A DNA stretch of 64,000 nucleotides from Sulfotelmatobacter sp049792875 (GTDB taxonomy: Bacteria; Acidobacteriota; Terriglobia; Terriglobales; Acidobacteriaceae), in assembly GCA_049792875.1 (NCBI GenBank), contig JBARBI010000124.1, positions 1 to 64,000 of the forward strand, read 5' to 3'. The notes under the pieces were generated by a model. It was not told the origin of the DNA. It ran no database searches and saw nothing but the letters and a program-made list of their open reading frames with translations. Positions 23,761 through 33,056 of this stretch are shown one piece after another (positions within the stretch are counted from its first letter, which is position 1; each line of letters opens with the position of its first letter). Position numbers and translations under genes: made by a program.

Positions 23761-25998
23761 ATGCCGAGAATTCCTATTTTTCGACTGGGTGGGGCGCCGG
23801 ACAAAGCGACGCCGCCTAATCTGGCTGGTTCGACGCCCTTTGTCTCGCTTGAGGGGCTCTCGGTCGGGGTCGATAACCTGCGGCACGACGTCGTGTTGAG
23901 TCCGCGGTTTGTGGAGTTGGCGCGGGCGCAGCTTGCGAGGTTGATCGCGCGGCACGGCGAGTTGGAAGGATTGCTGTCGGCAGAGGCTCCGCGGCCCGCC
24001 CAGGGCCCCTCCTGGATGACGAAGCAGGCGGGCAGGGCTGCCCGTCCCAGGAATGATCCCGCGGACTGGAAATCGGCGCTGACGGAGTTGCAAGTCGGAG
24101 CACTGAATCGAGCCAAAAAAGAATTTAAGCTGTCAGTCGACCTGCTGGCGCGGCTGGCCGTCACGAAATTTCTGCGCACAGAAATGAACCAGCAGTTTCT
24201 CCACGTGCTGGAGCGATGCCGCGTATTGTTAAAAAGCTACGACAACATGCGGCAGCAGAAAGCGCATGAGTACCGCGAGAAACTCGCAGCGTTCCAGGTG
24301 CGGAAGCGGATCATCCTGCGCAAGACAGGGCAGGAAGTCTTTGAGACCTTGCGCGAGGTGGAGAAGAGTACGCTGGCGCGCACGCGGCGGTCGCTGTTTG
24401 GCGAAGAGACCAACGGCGGAAGCTATTTCACCTATCCGTTGTTTCTCAACCGGCTGCTGTTTTCCGAAGACGGGCGCGATGACTACCTGTGCGCCGAGCA
24501 CTACGTGATGCTGGGGAACTGGGACCGCGATCCGGACCGCTATGGGCGGATGCGCGAAGTGGTCTCGGGCTTTCTGCGCTCGCAATATGGCGAGGAAGTC
24601 AGCGCGGAATCGCTCGATTCGTGGATGAACGTGCCGGAGAACGCACGCGGATTGGTGGGGACGGGCACTCCGGAAGACACGACCGAGGGATTGGCGCAGC
24701 AGGAGCGTCTGGCCAGCTGGGTACGGCTGCTGGAAGATGAAGGCGTGATGGAAAACGTTATCGCGTCGTATCACGTGGTGCCACTGCTCAGCGAATATGC
24801 GCCGCGCATCAACCCACAACAGTTGAAGAATGCGCTCATCGACCGGACGGGGTGCGACCGGGTCGAACGCATGATCCAGGAGGGCAGGCTTTCGCCCACC
24901 AGCTTGTATACCGCGGTCGCAAAGGTCGCGAGTTGCCGCGGGGCGGAACGGGCGAAGGTGGCGGCGCGGTTCCTGGGAGATTTCTTCCATTACCACCGCG
25001 ATCTGCGGCGGCTGGAGATCTTGAACGCCGCCTTGGATTCCGTGAACCTGGTGGGCAACGAACGGTTGCAGGAACTGTCTCGGGTAAACGGAACGCTCTA
25101 CGAATTTCTGCTGCCGGAAGAACAGGGGCAGACGGATTCGGAACGGGTGCTGCGCCATGTGGTCCTGAAAGCCGACGTTCGCGATTCGACGCGGCTGACC
25201 CGGACGATGATGGAAAAGGGGCTGAATCCGGCGTCGTACTTCAGTTTGAATTTCTACGAGCCCGTGAACAAGCTGCTGGAAAAGTACGGGGCACGGAAAG
25301 TGTTTCTGGAAGGCGACGCCATCATTCTGGCGATTCTGGAGCGCGAAGGCGAGCCTGGACTGGCGGTGAGCCGCATGTGCGTGCTGGCCCGCGAAATCAT
25401 TGAGATTGTGCGCGGGTATAACGAACTGATGCAGCGCTCGGGCATGCCGCAACTGGAGTTGGGCGTGGGCATCACTCTGCAGGAATCGGCGCCGCTGTAC
25501 CTGATGGATGGCGAGCACCAGATCATGATTTCGGAAGCGCTGAACGAAAGCGACCGCCTGTCTTCGTGTAACAAACGGGCGCGCAAAGTGATGGAGCCGC
25601 AGGCTGGGCCGTTCCACGTGTATGCGTTTCAGGCGGCCGATGTGGATGCAGACGGAAACCCGGAGGATGTGATTCTTAGCTTTAACCTGGGTGGGATTCG
25701 CATGAATCAGGCCACCTTCCACAAGTTGCAGCAGGAGATTACGCTCGAGCCCCTCAAGGTAAAGCTGCCCCCGTCGCTGGCGTCGTCCGATAAAGGCGAG
25801 TACCGGCTCTTTAACGCCACGGTGCCCGTGGACCACGACATCTTCCGCAAAATTGTGGTGCGCGAGAGCCGGATTCCGCGGATTGATCCGGCTGACTTCT
25901 CCGTAAAGGGCTGGACCGAACGCTCATACTACGAGGTCTGCACCGATCCTGCGATTTATGCCGCGCTCGAGAAGGGTAAGGGCGCGGGCAAGAGCTAG
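23761..25998 (+). CDS. Large protein with a class III nucleotidyl cyclase-like C-terminal domain
   Basis: 745 residues, no membrane helix. The first 440 residues are helical and charged and do not match a domain I know. From about 465 a class III cyclase fold appears: VVLKADVRDSTRLTRTMME (metal-binding Asp472 in ADVRDST) and KVFLEGDAIILAILE (Asp519), followed by IEIVRGYNELMQRSG and ELGVGITLQESAPLY. Both metal aspartates are present, but the usual purine-selecting Lys/Asp pair cannot be placed by eye, so catalysis is uncertain. Residues 78-103 (APRPAQGPSWMTKQAGRAAR) look like a GC-rich insertion with unusual composition. Single gene, flanked by intergenic palindromes. Confidence 0.75.
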   Translation: MPRIPIFRLGGAPDKATPPNLAGSTPFVSLEGLSVGVDNLRHDVVLSPRFVELARAQLARLIARHGELEGLLSAEAPRPAQGPSWMTKQAGRAARPRNDPADWKSALTELQVGALNRAKKEFKLSVDLLARLAVTKFLRTEMNQQFLHVLERCRVLLKSYDNMRQQKAHEYREKLAAFQVRKRIILRKTGQEVFETLREVEKSTLARTRRSLFGEETNGGSYFTYPLFLNRLLFSEDGRDDYLCAEHYVMLGNWDRDPDRYGRMREVVSGFLRSQYGEEVSAESLDSWMNVPENARGLVGTGTPEDTTEGLAQQERLASWVRLLEDEGVMENVIASYHVVPLLSEYAPRINPQQLKNALIDRTGCDRVERMIQEGRLSPTSLYTAVAKVASCRGAERAKVAARFLGDFFHYHRDLRRLEILNAALDSVNLVGNERLQELSRVNGTLYEFLLPEEQGQTDSERVLRHVVLKADVRDSTRLTRTMMEKGLNPASYFSLNFYEPVNKLLEKYGARKVFLEGDAIILAILEREGEPGLAVSRMCVLAREIIEIVRGYNELMQRSGMPQLELGVGITLQESAPLYLMDGEHQIMISEALNESDRLSSCNKRARKVMEPQAGPFHVYAFQAADVDADGNPEDVILSFNLGGIRMNQATFHKLQQEITLEPLKVKLPPSLASSDKGEYRLFNATVPVDHDIFRKIVVRESRIPRIDPADFSVKGWTERSYYEVCTDPAIYAALEKGKGAGKS

Positions 25999-26015
25999 TG
26001 GTCACAATCCTTCCG

Positions 26016-26044
26016 TAGGAGACGTTGCAGGCAACGTCTCTACC
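26016..26044. repeat. Q-family palindrome (GAGACGTTGC type)
   Basis: GTAGGAGACGTTGC then AGGCAACGTCTCTAC. A half copy (GCGACGTCTCTACGAC) lies at about 26098-26113. The same palindrome ends rluD at 47002-47030; looser relatives lie at about 35800-35832 and 61305-61330. Confidence 0.75.
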
Positions 26045-26114
26045 ACCTACTCGCCGGGCAATGTCTTGGTCGGTGGTCATTGCGCCATAGGCGCGGCAAG
26101 CGACGTCTCTACGA

Positions 26115-27935
26115 CTAGAAATTCGTTCCGACGCGCGCGGGGCGGAATGGGATCTGGAATGTCGCCTCGATGTCGACTGGGGAGCCGTCTTTCATGGCAG
26201 GCTGGAATTGCCACTGCGCGATCGCCTGGCTGGCGAAGCGGTCGAGACGCTCGTCGACGCCGCGCAACACGCGCACGTTGCCGACGGTACCGTCGGCGTG
26301 GATCACCGCGTAGAGAATCACCGTGCCAGCAACGTTCTCCCGCATGAGTTGCAGAGGATACGCGGGATCGACTTTGCGCGTCGCGGCGGGCTGAGAAAGG
26401 TCGGCCGCCGGTTCGCTTAAGTCGTGGCTGTTCGAGTCATGGCCCAGTTCAGCGAAGTGAATGACCCAACTCCCGCCGGCGGAGTTCAGGTTCGGCATGT
26501 TGAGCGTGAGCGAATAGAACCTGCGATTGCCAAACACCGCGCGTTCGGCCTCGGAGATCTTGGCTGCGCTTTCCGCTTGCATGGGACGGGAGGGTACACT
26601 CGTGACGCGTGGCGGACGTACGCTCGCTACCAAATTTGGGTTAACGGAGTTGGTTGAGGCCTTCCCGGGATCGCCCGCCAGGGGTGAGGTTTTGGCCGCC
26701 GCACTTCCCACGTAAAGACCGGCGGGCACTTCGCTGCTTCCCTTCCGGCCCGATCCACTTCCGTTCTCTCTGCCGCCGCCGTTGCCGTTGCCGCCGGTTC
26801 CCGCAGTGGTGGCCGAGGGGGAACCGGGCGAGCCAGAAGCTCCGGGATGACCCTCGGGCGTGGCCCCGAAGGCTCCTCGACGGTTCCCTGCGGGCGGGTC
26901 GGGGGGCGCACCCACAGCGGGATGCAGGTTCAGCGCAATCACTTGGCCGCGCGATCCGAAGGACTCCCCGGAGGCCCCGGAGCCAGACACCGCCGGGGGC
27001 GGAGGAACGACTTGCGGCGCGCCAGCCCCGACGCCCGCGGATCGAGATACAGGAACGGCCCGCTGTTCAGCGACCGCGAGCTGGGGAGCAGGGGCGATCA
27101 CCGAACTTCGCCCAATATTCAGATCACCGAGGGGACGAGTGGATGCAGCCTCCACACTCGGCGGAGGCGCGACGATGGCGGGCTGCGGAGCCGGGAAGGC
27201 AGGCGCGCTTGAAGCCGTCAGGTCTGGCGGCGGAGCCACCACGGAGTCTTGCAGCGTGGGCGAATCGCGGCGGTGCGTGAGATGGGCTGCGTCGGGCGGC
27301 GGCGTCACCACAGACTTCTCGAGTGGGGGTGCAATCCGGGCAACGTCAGCCGCGGGAGTCAGCGGCACGGGGGGAATCGCGAGCTGCGGCTTCTCCGACG
27401 TGTTCGACCAGGCCACGATGTTGGGCAGCGCAACGTCCTGCTTCAGTTTGACCTTGGGTGGGGTGACGATGGTCTGCGAACGGTTGTCAGCTTCGGGAGG
27501 AAGCGAAATGATGGGTTGGCGGGCGAACTCCGGATCAGCCTTACTGGGCTCCGCGGCTTGCGCCCTGCGGGTGTCCAATGGAGGAAGGTATTCCGAGGGC
27601 TGGTAAATGATGACCTGGGTGTGATCGAAAGCTGGCCTCGCCACCACTTGAGGCTGGAGCGCAAAAAATCGGGTAAGTCCAATCACCAGCGACACGGCGA
27701 TGACGTGATAGGCAACAGACTCGACGAAGCCGTACCAGGGAAGCCGGCGTTTCACAAATACGTCAGGCCAGAAGGGTGCAGGAGCGGAACGGAGTTCGAG
27801 CGGCGGGAGACGACGGGGAAAAACCAGATCGCGCAGGTTGCCGAAAAAGACGCGCGGCCGCGACGGCAACTCAACCAGAAGCCGCAGATCGGGCTCGGGT
27901 CGCTGGATTTCGATAATCGGCCGGGCTGCCGTCAT
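26115..27935 (-). CDS. TonB family protein with long Pro/Ala-rich periplasmic region
   Basis: 606 residues from MTAARPIIEIQRPEPDLRL. A cytoplasmic N-terminus is followed by one transmembrane helix (YHVIAVSLVIGLTRFF, about 80-97). A long low-complexity spacer rich in Pro, Ala, Gly and Ser spans roughly 120-480, including repeated VVAPPP-like blocks. The TonB C-terminal domain (VDPAYPLQLMRENVAGTVIL, ending WQFQPAMKDGSPVDIEATF) follows. It transduces energy to outer-membrane receptors, or acts as a TonB-like envelope protein. The length and spacer are typical of acidobacterial TonB-like proteins. It is divergent from aspS. Confidence 0.85.
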   Translation of the reverse strand: MTAARPIIEIQRPEPDLRLLVELPSRPRVFFGNLRDLVFPRRLPPLELRSAPAPFWPDVFVKRRLPWYGFVESVAYHVIAVSLVIGLTRFFALQPQVVARPAFDHTQVIIYQPSEYLPPLDTRRAQAAEPSKADPEFARQPIISLPPEADNRSQTIVTPPKVKLKQDVALPNIVAWSNTSEKPQLAIPPVPLTPAADVARIAPPLEKSVVTPPPDAAHLTHRRDSPTLQDSVVAPPPDLTASSAPAFPAPQPAIVAPPPSVEAASTRPLGDLNIGRSSVIAPAPQLAVAEQRAVPVSRSAGVGAGAPQVVPPPPAVSGSGASGESFGSRGQVIALNLHPAVGAPPDPPAGNRRGAFGATPEGHPGASGSPGSPSATTAGTGGNGNGGGRENGSGSGRKGSSEVPAGLYVGSAAAKTSPLAGDPGKASTNSVNPNLVASVRPPRVTSVPSRPMQAESAAKISEAERAVFGNRRFYSLTLNMPNLNSAGGSWVIHFAELGHDSNSHDLSEPAADLSQPAATRKVDPAYPLQLMRENVAGTVILYAVIHADGTVGNVRVLRGVDERLDRFASQAIAQWQFQPAMKDGSPVDIEATFQIPFRPARVGTNF

Positions 27936-28068
27936 CCTGCTTATAGTAGATGCGGAAAGGGGACTTCGGATAGCTGGGAGGACATCGGGAGGGCAAATTT
28001 TGAGCCAATCTGGGACTGCGGCTCGCGGGCCCGCCGTTCCGCGCAAGTCTCTCAGAAGAAAGAGCGTT

Positions 28069-28074
28069 TATAAT
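28069..28074 (+). promoter_or_regulatory. Candidate -10 box of aspS
   Basis: A perfect TATAAT 46 bases upstream of the TTG start of aspS. No good -35 hexamer was seen. It lies in the divergent region shared with the TonB-family gene. Confidence 0.4.
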
Positions 28075-28119
28075 CTTGGATTCGGCATTCGGCCGCAATT
28101 CAGACGGTAAGGACACACC

Positions 28120-29973
28120 TTGCTCGATTTCTTAGGAGACTTACGACGAACTCATATGTGCGGGACGCTGCGCGCCTCCGACGCAGGCAAAAAAGCCGTG
28201 CTCATGGGATGGGTGAACCGGCGGCGCGACCTGGGCAAGCTGATCTTTATTGACCTGCGCGACCGTACTGGCGTGACCCAGGTGGTGCTCAACCGGGAAC
28301 TGGACGCCGCGGCCCACGACAAGGCGAACACCCTGCGCAACGAATATGTGATCGCCGCCATCGGCACGGTGAAGGAACGCGACGCCGATACCGTGAACAA
28401 GAACATTCCTACCGGCGAAGTGGAACTGGTTGCGAGCGAGATTCGCATTCTGAACGAGTCGAAGCTGCCGCCGTTCTTGCCCTCGGACACGGCACTGACC
28501 AATGAAGAGACGCGGCTGAAGTACCGCTACATCGATCTGCGGCGCGATGTAATGCAGTTCAACCTTGAGACGCGGCACAAGGTGGCCAAGGCGATCCGCG
28601 ATTATCTCTCCGCACAGGGATTTTTCGAGATCGAGACGCCCTTCATGACGCGGTCTACGCCAGAAGGTGCGCGCGATTATCTGGTGCCCAGCCGCGTGCA
28701 GCCGGGGACATTCTATGCGCTGCCGCAGTCGCCGCAGTTGTTCAAGCAGATCCTGATGATCGCGGGATTCGACAAATATTTTCAGATCGTGCGCTGTTTC
28801 CGCGACGAGGACCTGCGCGCCGACCGCCAGCCGGAATTCACCCAGATCGATCTCGAGATGTCGTATCCGCAAGCGGAGCGCGTGTGGGAAGTGGTCGAGG
28901 GATTCCTGACGGCCGCCTTCCAGGCCGCTGGCAGCGCGATCAAGACGCCGTTTCCGCGCATGGACTACGACGAGGCCATCCGCCGGTATGGCATCGACAA
29001 GCCCGATTTGCGGCTGCCCGCGTTCGCCGAGGTGCGGGACTGCTTCAGGCCCGAGAGTCTGCAGGAACTGGCAATCAACGCGAACCTGCCGGTGATTGCC
29101 ATCCGTACGCCCAAAGTCGGCGAGCTTTCGCGCAAGGAACGCGATGACATCAAGCCGATGTTCCATGCCAAAGGCGGCGCGAAGATTTTCGAAGACTTCA
29201 AGCGCATCGGGAACAAGTTTCCTGACGCGGCGGCGGCGATCGCAAAGAAGACTGGGGTGGAGGAAGGCGATCTGATTGTGCTGGTCGCCGGGTCGGCGCA
29301 GGCCGGACCGCAGACCGCGTTGCCCGCTCACCGCAAGGTTACGCCCGCGGAGCTGGCGATTTACGCATCGGCAGGACTGCTGCGGCTTGCACTGGCGCAG
29401 AAGTATGCCGAGCGCCACGGAATTTTTAAGAAGTCTGGCGACCCGGCGAAGGATTACCGGTTTCTGTGGGTCACGAACTTCCCCATGTTCGAGTGGGATG
29501 AAAGCGAGAAGCAGTGGATGGCGGCGCATCATCCATTTACTTCTCCCCACGATCAGGACATGAGCTTGCTAGAGGCGGGCGTGGAGTCGGTGAACGATCC
29601 GCAATCGCCGCTGAGTGCGGTGCGGGCGCTGGCTTACGACGTGGTTCTCAACGGCACCGAGCTTGGCTCGGGCTCGATTCGTATTCATCGCCAAGATATT
29701 CAGCGCAAAATCTTCCGCGCGCTTGGCATGACGGAAGAGGAAGCGAAATCGCGCTTCGGATTCTTCCTGGAGGCGCTGGAGTATGGCACGCCTCCGCATG
29801 GCGGGATCGCTTTGGGGCTCGACCGCATCGTGATGATCCTGGCGGGCGCCGAGAGCCTGCGCGAGGTGATTCCCTTCCCCAAGACCGCGCGGGCAGTGGA
29901 TCTGATGTGCGACGCGCCAACGCCGGTGGGCGAGCGTCAGTTGCGGGAGTTGGGGATTTCAGTGAAGAAGTAG
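28120..29973 (+). CDS. aspS: Aspartyl-tRNA synthetase (bacterial type)
   Basis: 617 residues from a TTG at 28120, giving LDFLGDLRRTHMCGTLRASD; an ATG start at 28153 would cut the conserved RTH segment. The OB-fold anticodon domain (GWVNRRRDLGKLIFIDLRDR), class II motif 2 (CFRDEDLRADRQPEFTQIDL), the bacterial GAD insertion (about 290-420), and motif 3 (GGIALGLDRIVMILAG) are present. The Leu in RRRDLG, rather than His, is the residue reported for tRNA-Asp-specific (discriminating) enzymes, so it probably does not make Asp-tRNA-Asn. That last point is inference from a single position. Confidence 0.96.
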   Translation: MLDFLGDLRRTHMCGTLRASDAGKKAVLMGWVNRRRDLGKLIFIDLRDRTGVTQVVLNRELDAAAHDKANTLRNEYVIAAIGTVKERDADTVNKNIPTGEVELVASEIRILNESKLPPFLPSDTALTNEETRLKYRYIDLRRDVMQFNLETRHKVAKAIRDYLSAQGFFEIETPFMTRSTPEGARDYLVPSRVQPGTFYALPQSPQLFKQILMIAGFDKYFQIVRCFRDEDLRADRQPEFTQIDLEMSYPQAERVWEVVEGFLTAAFQAAGSAIKTPFPRMDYDEAIRRYGIDKPDLRLPAFAEVRDCFRPESLQELAINANLPVIAIRTPKVGELSRKERDDIKPMFHAKGGAKIFEDFKRIGNKFPDAAAAIAKKTGVEEGDLIVLVAGSAQAGPQTALPAHRKVTPAELAIYASAGLLRLALAQKYAERHGIFKKSGDPAKDYRFLWVTNFPMFEWDESEKQWMAAHHPFTSPHDQDMSLLEAGVESVNDPQSPLSAVRALAYDVVLNGTELGSGSIRIHRQDIQRKIFRALGMTEEEAKSRFGFFLEALEYGTPPHGGIALGLDRIVMILAGAESLREVIPFPKTARAVDLMCDAPTPVGERQLRELGISVKK

Positions 29974-30000
29974 ATCGGACTCCTCGGAAGAGCAGCGCAT

Positions 30001-30150
30001 GCTTTGGGGTGGCGCAGCGCTTTTAGGGCTGCGATTCAGGCCTACTAGTGAATGACCGGCTTTAGCCGCCGAGGTACCTTTGGGGCTAAAGCCCATTCTT
30101 CTGGGCAAGCCTTATCGCGGCGCTCAAAGCGCCGCGCCACCCCAAAGCAC
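30001..30150. repeat. Inverted pair of R1 palindromes (REPIN-like) downstream of the RAYT gene
   Basis: Left element on the minus strand, right element on the plus strand, meeting at GAGGTACCTT. The outer ends mirror each other: GCTTTGGGGTGGCGC and GCGCCACCCCAAAGC. Each half has a GGCTAAAGCC-type hairpin next to the centre and a GCGGCGCT/AGCGCCGC-type hairpin near its end. This is the structure expected of a doublet mobilised by a RAYT. Confidence 0.85.
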
Positions 30151-30186
30151 TTTGCCGAGAAGCAAAGCAGTGGCCCGGACCCAAAG

Positions 30187-30669
30187 TCACGCAGTTAGGA
30201 AACCTCGCTTCAAGCGTTCGGGAACTTCATCCATCACAAAACCGGGATACGCCGAGCTGCAGGGGTATTCCCCCGGCGCTCTTGCCAACCCGCGCTTCAC
30301 CGGATTCTGCCGAATGTAGTGTTTGCAATTTACATGATCCTCTACGCCCCTTACCCGGCGGTCGTAGCAGCTAGCCTGCCAGATTTCTCCTGCATATCCG
30401 AGTTCCTTCCTCGCTCGATAAGAAAACCCACCTTTGATGAGTTGCATCGCGCTTTCCAAAGTCTGTGTCGCAGTGATCAGTACGTGAAAGTGATTGGGCA
30501 TGACGACGAATTCATGCAGCAGATATTTCCCCTGGAGTTGGCAGTGCAAGAGAGTGTCAATAAAGGGCAGAGAGAAACGATCTGACTGAAACAGACTCTG
30601 TTTTTGAAAGGTAGACGCGGTTATGAAATAGACGCTGCATCCAGCGTTGCCTCTGGGAGGTGCAGCCAT
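30187..30669 (-). CDS. REP-associated tyrosine transposase (RAYT, Y1/IS200-like)
   Basis: 160 residues from the ATG at 30669. The HUH metal-binding motif is His60-Phe-His62 in VVMPNHFHVLI, and the probable catalytic tyrosine is Tyr118 in KHYIRQNPVKRGL, the pattern typical of RAYTs. Domestic single-copy transposases of this class nick REP palindromes and are thought to spread them. The gene is framed by R1 palindromes: an inverted pair starts 37 bases after its stop, and a single copy begins at the base next to its start codon. An open frame continues into that palindrome up to 30738, but this is repeat sequence. All catalytic motifs look intact. Confidence 0.88.
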   Translation of the reverse strand: MAAPPRGNAGCSVYFITASTFQKQSLFQSDRFSLPFIDTLLHCQLQGKYLLHEFVVMPNHFHVLITATQTLESAMQLIKGGFSYRARKELGYAGEIWQASCYDRRVRGVEDHVNCKHYIRQNPVKRGLARAPGEYPCSSAYPGFVMDEVPERLKRGFLTA

Positions 30670-30755
30670 AAGTACCTCGGCGGCTAAAGCCGCATTTTCT
30701 GAGGCCACTTTATCGCAGCGCTGGAAGCGCTGCGCCACCCAAAGGCCCTTTCTTT
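30670..30755 (+). repeat. R1-family palindrome abutting the RAYT start codon
   Basis: AGTACCTCGGCGGCTAAAGC ... TTATCGCAGCGCTGGAAGCG then CTGCGCCACCC. A full-length bipartite copy. It occupies the RAYT leader, so the transposase mRNA would carry this structure. Confidence 0.85.
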
Positions 30756-30904
30756 TCTGATGCCGTCCCGATTTGAAACCATTTTCGCCTCTGTCTATAC
30801 TTGTCCGCCTGCGGCGAAAATCTGCGGTTTTCGCTTCGCAAAGTTCAAAACAATCCTCGGGCAGTTAGCTTTGTGGCATTCGACCGTTTTTCATATCTAC
30901 AACC

Positions 30905-32959
30905 ATGCCAAAACAATTTCAGACATTCTTCCTCACTGCTTTTGCCTGTGTTCTATCGGCCCCCGCCGTCGCCACCGCGCAGCAACCCGCGAGCGCCGCC
31001 ACATCCCCGATGGTGGAGGAGGGCAAGTTCACCCTGCACAAATTCGAACAGGCCATCGGCCAGGAGACCTACGAAATCCGGCGTGGCGGCGATTCCATCG
31101 CCGTGAAAATCGATTTCAAGTTTACCGACCGCAACACCGCTGTTCCTCTCGCGGCAACTTTCCGAGGAGCTCTGGATCTGACGCCCCTGGCGTTCGAAAT
31201 CAAGGGCAATACCGCACGCGCTGTATCGCTTGACGAAGCCGTGACCATCGATGCGGGCAAGGTTCATTTCCGCACCCGTGATAAGGAGAGTGATCTCGCC
31301 GTGCCCTCCGAGCCTTTCTTCACGATTGCTGGCTACGCTCCGACGACCATGCAGATGCTCATGGTGCGGTATTGGGCTACGCACGGTTCGCCGGCGCAAC
31401 TGGCCACGCTTCCGAGCGGCACCGTGAAAGTGGAACCTCGCGGGCAAGACACGATTCACGTGGGCACGAAAGACGAAAAGCTTGACCGGTACACGATCGA
31501 AGGTCTGATCTGGGGGCGCGAGACGCTGTGGTTTGACGGGAGCCGCAATCTCGTCGCCGCGATCACGACCGACGCCGAATTCGATCACTTTGAAGCGGTC
31601 CGCGAAGGTTACGAGAGCGCTCTTGGCGATTTCGTCGGGCGTGCCGGAGCGGACGGCATGAAGGCTCTCGCCGACGTCTCCGAAGGAATCTCGGGAAGCC
31701 GCGCCTCGACGCTTGTCCTCCTGGGTGGCACGTTGATTGATGGAAGCGGCGCCCCACCCGTGCCGGACGCTGCAGTGGTCATTCATAACGGACGCATCGT
31801 CGCCGTGGGGCCGCGATCAAGGGTGAAAATTCCCAAGCATGCAACCGTGGTGGACGCGCACGGCAAAACGATTCTTCCCGGCCTCTGGGACATGCACGCC
31901 CACTTCGAGCAGGTCGAGTGGGGGCCCATCTATCTGGCGGCAGGCGTGACCACAGTGCGCGACTGCGGGAACGAATTTGAGTTCATCACGGCCGTTCGCG
32001 ACTCCATCGCGCAGGGACGCGGCCTTGGTCCGCGGTTGCTGCTGGCGGGCATTGTCGACGGCACGGGCACCTACACGATCGGCGTCGAACGCGTCGACAC
32101 ATCGGAGCAGGCGCGCACGTGGACCGACCGTTACCACGCAGCGGGCTTCCAGCAGATGAAGATTTACAGTTCCGTCAAGCTCGACGAACTGAAGGTCGTC
32201 GCGGACGAAGCTCATCGTCTGGGAATGACCGTGACGGGACATGTCCCGGAAGGATTGGACGCCTACCAGACAATCGAAGCGGGACAGGATCAAATCAACC
32301 ACATCGGCTACATCGCCGACATCATGCACACGCCGTTTCCCGCGGACATGAGCCGGATCGACAAGATGAAAGCGGTGGCCAATCTTGACCTTAACTCCGC
32401 CGACGCGCAGAAGGCGCTGGCGTTCCTGAAAGATCATCGCACCGTAGTCGATCCGACCATCGCGCTGTCAGAATTTTTCACTTTCACTACCGCGAAACCT
32501 CCCGCCAGCTTTGAGCCCGGCGTCAACAAGGTTGCTCCCGAACTCGCGCAACAACTCACTGACGTGGCGCCACCGACCGAGCGCTCAGAGATCGGGGAGA
32601 AGGTCTACGAGAAGGAATTGGCCATCGTCGGAGCGCTGCATCGGGCGGGGATTCCGGTGGTCGCCGGCACCGATCAGACGGTTCCGGGCCATAGCCTGCA
32701 CCGCGAAATCGAGTTGTACGTACAGGCGGGTTTCACTCCGATGGAGGCGATCCAGGCTGCAACCATCGTGCCCGCGCGGGCCATGGGACTTGAGAAGGAA
32801 TCCGGGACCATCGAAAAAGGAAAGCGCGGAGACGTTATTCTGGTCGATGGCAACCCGCTGGAGGACATTCACAAGATCCGCAACGTCGAGCACGTGATCA
32901 CCAACGGCATCATGTACCGCACCGCAGAGCTTTGGCAGAGCGTCGGGTTCAAGCCGTGA
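30905..32959 (+). CDS. Secreted amidohydrolase with an N-terminal extra domain
   Basis: 684 residues with signal peptide MPKQFQTFFLTAFACVLS ending near ATAQQ. Residues 35-265 are a beta-rich domain (FEQAIGQETYEIRRGGD) unrelated to the enzyme core. The core is an imidazolonepropionase/prolidase-like amidohydrolase: TLIDGSGAPPVPDAAVVI, the HxH of LWDMHAHFEQ, Lys in MKIYSS, His in GHVPEG and NHIGYI, and the Asp of AGTDQTVPGHS. It ends with the typical GKRGDVILVDGNPLEDI. Periplasmic metal-dependent hydrolase of a cyclic amide or peptide-like substrate; specificity unknown. A second, single-domain relative is at 44690. Confidence 0.88.
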   Translation: MPKQFQTFFLTAFACVLSAPAVATAQQPASAATSPMVEEGKFTLHKFEQAIGQETYEIRRGGDSIAVKIDFKFTDRNTAVPLAATFRGALDLTPLAFEIKGNTARAVSLDEAVTIDAGKVHFRTRDKESDLAVPSEPFFTIAGYAPTTMQMLMVRYWATHGSPAQLATLPSGTVKVEPRGQDTIHVGTKDEKLDRYTIEGLIWGRETLWFDGSRNLVAAITTDAEFDHFEAVREGYESALGDFVGRAGADGMKALADVSEGISGSRASTLVLLGGTLIDGSGAPPVPDAAVVIHNGRIVAVGPRSRVKIPKHATVVDAHGKTILPGLWDMHAHFEQVEWGPIYLAAGVTTVRDCGNEFEFITAVRDSIAQGRGLGPRLLLAGIVDGTGTYTIGVERVDTSEQARTWTDRYHAAGFQQMKIYSSVKLDELKVVADEAHRLGMTVTGHVPEGLDAYQTIEAGQDQINHIGYIADIMHTPFPADMSRIDKMKAVANLDLNSADAQKALAFLKDHRTVVDPTIALSEFFTFTTAKPPASFEPGVNKVAPELAQQLTDVAPPTERSEIGEKVYEKELAIVGALHRAGIPVVAGTDQTVPGHSLHREIELYVQAGFTPMEAIQAATIVPARAMGLEKESGTIEKGKRGDVILVDGNPLEDIHKIRNVEHVITNGIMYRTAELWQSVGFKP

Positions 32960-33056
32960 ATGTCTTGTGGCCCGACCGGGCCGCAGGCCGGGTGCTTTTG
33001 GATGGTCCGGCGCCTTCGCTTGATGGGCTGTCCTTGGGTGCCGCAGGGTGGTGCGG

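Noticed and set aside
24229..25836. 535-codon open frame antisense to the cyclase-like gene
   Set aside because: Arg/His/Gln-rich product with no motif; the opposite strand encodes a consistent protein. Such long shadow frames are expected at high GC. Same for antisense frames at 28141-29550, 11055-12083 and 19103-20920.
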